A DNA stretch of 6,891 nucleotides from Candidatus Latescibacterota bacterium (lineage in GTDB: Bacteria; Latescibacterota; 4484-107), in contig JAUWMS010000130.1 of NCBI GenBank assembly GCA_030613045.1, positions 1-6,891 of the forward strand, read 5' to 3'. Position numbers and translations under genes: made by a program. Of the stretch, positions 5,768 through 6,891 are shown piece after piece; positions within the stretch are counted from its first letter, which is position 1; each line of letters starts with the position of its first letter. The notes under the pieces are model-generated. The model was not told the origin of the DNA and ran no database searches. It saw nothing but the letters and a program-made list of their open reading frames with translations.

Positions 5768-5790
5768 AAGGTAAAACGTGAAGCGTAAGA
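5763..5790 (+). repeat. Heptanucleotide array at the 3' end of the second antiporter gene
   Basis: Four tandem 7-base units: CGTAAAA (5763), GGTAAAA (5770), CGTGAAG (5777) and CGTAAGA (5784). They share the CGTRAAR consensus with the array at 4283-4315. The stop codon TAA (5765-5767) lies in the first unit at the same phase as the TGA of the other gene. The rest forms the start of the spacer before the RidA gene. Confidence 0.7.
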
Positions 5791-5831
5791 AGAACTCCCA
5801 CTGAGCACTCTTTTATTACGGAGGAATTACG

Positions 5832-6221
5832 ATGGCGGAGAAAAAGATTATCGTAAGCGAGCGGGGTCCCGAGGCCAAGGGACCGTATTCGGCGGCGGTG
5901 GCGTTCGAGGGATTGTTGTTCGTGTCCGGGCAGGGTCCGGTGGATCCGGATACGGGGAAGATTGTGGGAGATACGGTGGAGGAGCAAGTTGTGCGGGCGT
6001 TTGAAAATGTGCGGTTGGTCCTGGAGGATGCGGGGTCTTCATTGGATCACGTGCTCAAGGTCACGTTTTATCTCGGGGACATGGAGCACTTCGCCCGGGC
6101 CAACGAGGTGTATAAGCGTTTCTTCACGGAGGGGAGCTATCCGGCCCGGACCACGATTCAGGCCGGACGGCTGCCGTTCGACATACTGGTGGAGATTGAC
6201 GTGATCGCGTATGTGCCGTAA
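5832..6221 (+). CDS. ridA: RidA family reactive imine/enamine deaminase (YjgF/UK114)
   Basis: RidA hydrolyses reactive enamine/imine intermediates released by pyridoxal-phosphate enzymes such as threonine dehydratase, protecting other PLP enzymes in the cytoplasm; the protein is normally a trimer. The 129-residue length is typical. Visible features are GPYSAAV (17-23, active-site Tyr19), FVSGQGPVDPDTG (30-42), QVVRAFENVRLVLEDAGSSLDHVLKVTFYL (52-81, core helix and strand, in pieces), Asn91, PARTTIQAGRLP (104-115) with the substrate-carboxylate Arg106, and Glu121 in VEIDVIA. These match the archetypal RidA set (Arg105, Glu120, Asn88 and Tyr17 in E. coli), except that Thr108 replaces the Cys107 of E. 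coli, a common variation. The ATG at 5832 follows GGAGG (5820-5824) with a 7-base gap. It lies 64 bases after the second antiporter and may be co-transcribed with it. The symbol reflects the family; a non-archetypal paralogue cannot be excluded. Confidence 0.93.
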   Translation: MAEKKIIVSERGPEAKGPYSAAVAFEGLLFVSGQGPVDPDTGKIVGDTVEEQVVRAFENVRLVLEDAGSSLDHVLKVTFYLGDMEHFARANEVYKRFFTEGSYPARTTIQAGRLPFDILVEIDVIAYVP

Positions 6222-6230
6222 TGGGAATAC

Positions 6231-6260
6231 ATAACCACGGATAACCACGGATAACCACGG
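6231..6260 (+). repeat. Three exact tandem copies of a 10-base unit
   Basis: ATAACCACGG occurs three times in immediate succession, 9 bases after the RidA stop codon. The perfect identity points to recent slippage or amplification. Together with the TCCGTG motifs further on, it marks the spacer as repeat-derived. Confidence 0.85.
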
Positions 6261-6384
6261 AAGCATCCCGACAAAGAGGATTTCTGCACTACTAACCTGC
6301 AAAATCTTGTTTTTTTGACCAGGTTTTTGTTGAGGGAGGATGGGTAGGATTGTTCGGATTCCCGGACAGGCGCACTTTGTTTGA

Positions 6385-6464
6385 TCCGTGAAATCCGTGT
6401 CACATTGCTTTTAGGCTTTGTTTGCAGCTATGCCGCGTTGTGCACTTCCGTGCGGTTCCGTGGT
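6385..6464 (+). repeat. TCCGTG motifs inverted relative to the 10-base tandem array
   Basis: TCCGTG occurs at 6385-6390 and 6394-6399; TTCCGTG occurs at 6446-6452 and again within TTCCGTGGT at 6456-6464. The last is the exact complement of ACCACGGAA at 6254-6262, a 9-bp inverted pair about 200 bases apart. Between the clusters (6263-6384) I see no gene, only an AT-rich stretch. The clusters look like remnants of dispersed CACGGA-type intergenic repeats rather than an operator. Confidence 0.5.
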
Positions 6465-6486
6465 GACAGGACTTGAGGAATGCCTT

Positions 6487-6891
6487 ATGCCGCTTAAATT
6501 GCTTCACATCGCCGATACCCACATCGGGATGGAAAACTACGGGCGTCTGGATCCCTCCACCGGTCTGCATACGCGGGTGCAGGATTTCGTCCGGTGTCTC
6601 CGATTTGCGCTTTCCAAAGGCGTCGAGGAACAGGTGGACCTGGTGATCTTTTCCGGGGATGCGTATAAGACATGCAATCCCAACCCAACGCACCAGCGGG
6701 AGTTTGCGGCAGCCATCCGCATGGTCGCTCAGGCGGGCATCCCGGTGGTGATGATCGTGGGAAATCACGACAACCCGGTCGCGTTCGGAAGGGCGGCGGC
6801 CATTGACATTTTGGGGCCGCTGGAGATCGCGCACGGGCACCTGTTATCACAGCCGGAGCGTCGCCCCAACGGGCCGCAAAGCGGGCCGCGC
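6487..6891 (+). CDS. sbcD: SbcD/Mre11-type DNA repair exonuclease (5' part, runs off the window)
   Basis: The first 135 residues of a calcineurin-like metallophosphoesterase of the SbcD/Mre11 group. This is the nuclease subunit that, with the ATPase SbcC/Rad50, trims DNA ends and cleaves hairpins. The metal-binding motifs appear in order: LLHIADTHIG (5-14; Asp10, His12), VIFSGDAYKT (53-62; Asp58), and VMIVGNHDNPVAFGRAAA (88-105; Asn93, His94). The spacing fits SbcD rather than a small phosphodiesterase, which would usually have GDhvd and GNHE. The ATG at 6487 has GAGG (6475-6478) 8 bases upstream; an ATG at 6480 is out of frame and stops quickly. The frame stays open to the window edge. An sbcC partner would be expected beyond the edge but is not visible. 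Other members of the DNA repair exonuclease family remain possible. Confidence 0.9.
   Translation, partial: MPLKLLHIADTHIGMENYGRLDPSTGLHTRVQDFVRCLRFALSKGVEEQVDLVIFSGDAYKTCNPNPTHQREFAAAIRMVAQAGIPVVMIVGNHDNPVAFGRAAAIDILGPLEIAHGHLLSQPERRPNGPQSGPR

Noticed and set aside
6294..6330. Possible terminator after ridA: AACCTG pairing with CAGGTT, followed by TTTTTG
   Set aside because: The stem is only 6 bp with a 20-base loop and modest GC content, too weak to call.
6039..6403. Minus-strand open frames across the end of ridA and the spacer
   Set aside because: They consist of antisense ridA plus translations of the ATAACCACGG units, such as GYPWLSVV, and have no plausible family or start signal.

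Overview
The window reads as a stretch of bacterial chromosome with all recognisable genes on the plus strand. It holds seven well-supported protein genes, the last cut by the window edge, plus a possible 10-codon tail of an upstream gene. Several genes start with TTG behind clear purine-rich ribosome binding sites. A secreted lamin-tail protein with a C-terminal fibronectin-III-like module, an RFDD-heptad coiled-coil membrane protein, and intergenic spaces full of short dispersed repeats together suggest an uncultured Gram-negative phylum such as Poribacteria, Latescibacterota or KSB1-type lineages. That placement is an inference from style, not a phylogenetic result.

Layout. Bases 110-1108 encode the secreted lamin-tail protein. 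Three bases later comes 5-formyltetrahydrofolate cyclo-ligase (1112-1723). A near-consensus sigma-70-type promoter overlaps the end of that gene, followed by a small hairpin. It should drive a coiled-coil membrane protein (1828-2358) and single-stranded DNA-binding protein (2385-2810). Bases 2811-3139 are non-coding, with a MITE-like repeat, another repeat-like stretch and a GC-rich hairpin. Two consecutive CPA2-type (Kef/NhaS-like) cation/proton antiporter homologues follow (3140-4315 and 4532-5767). A second MITE-like copy, in opposite orientation, lies between them, so the first antiporter is bracketed by inverted copies. Then come a RidA-family deaminase (5832-6221), a repeat-rich spacer, and the start of an SbcD/Mre11-type nuclease (6487 to the edge).

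How the genes relate. Most are housekeeping or stress functions: one-carbon metabolism, ssDNA protection, imine detoxification and DNA end processing. The two antiporter homologues may act together, but nothing visible proves it. I see no defence island, CRISPR array, prophage or clearly new multi-gene system. The most interesting signals are in the non-coding DNA: the inverted 131-132 bp elements around one antiporter gene, heptanucleotide arrays that supply the stop codons of both antiporter genes, and an abrupt composition change inside the lamin-tail gene.
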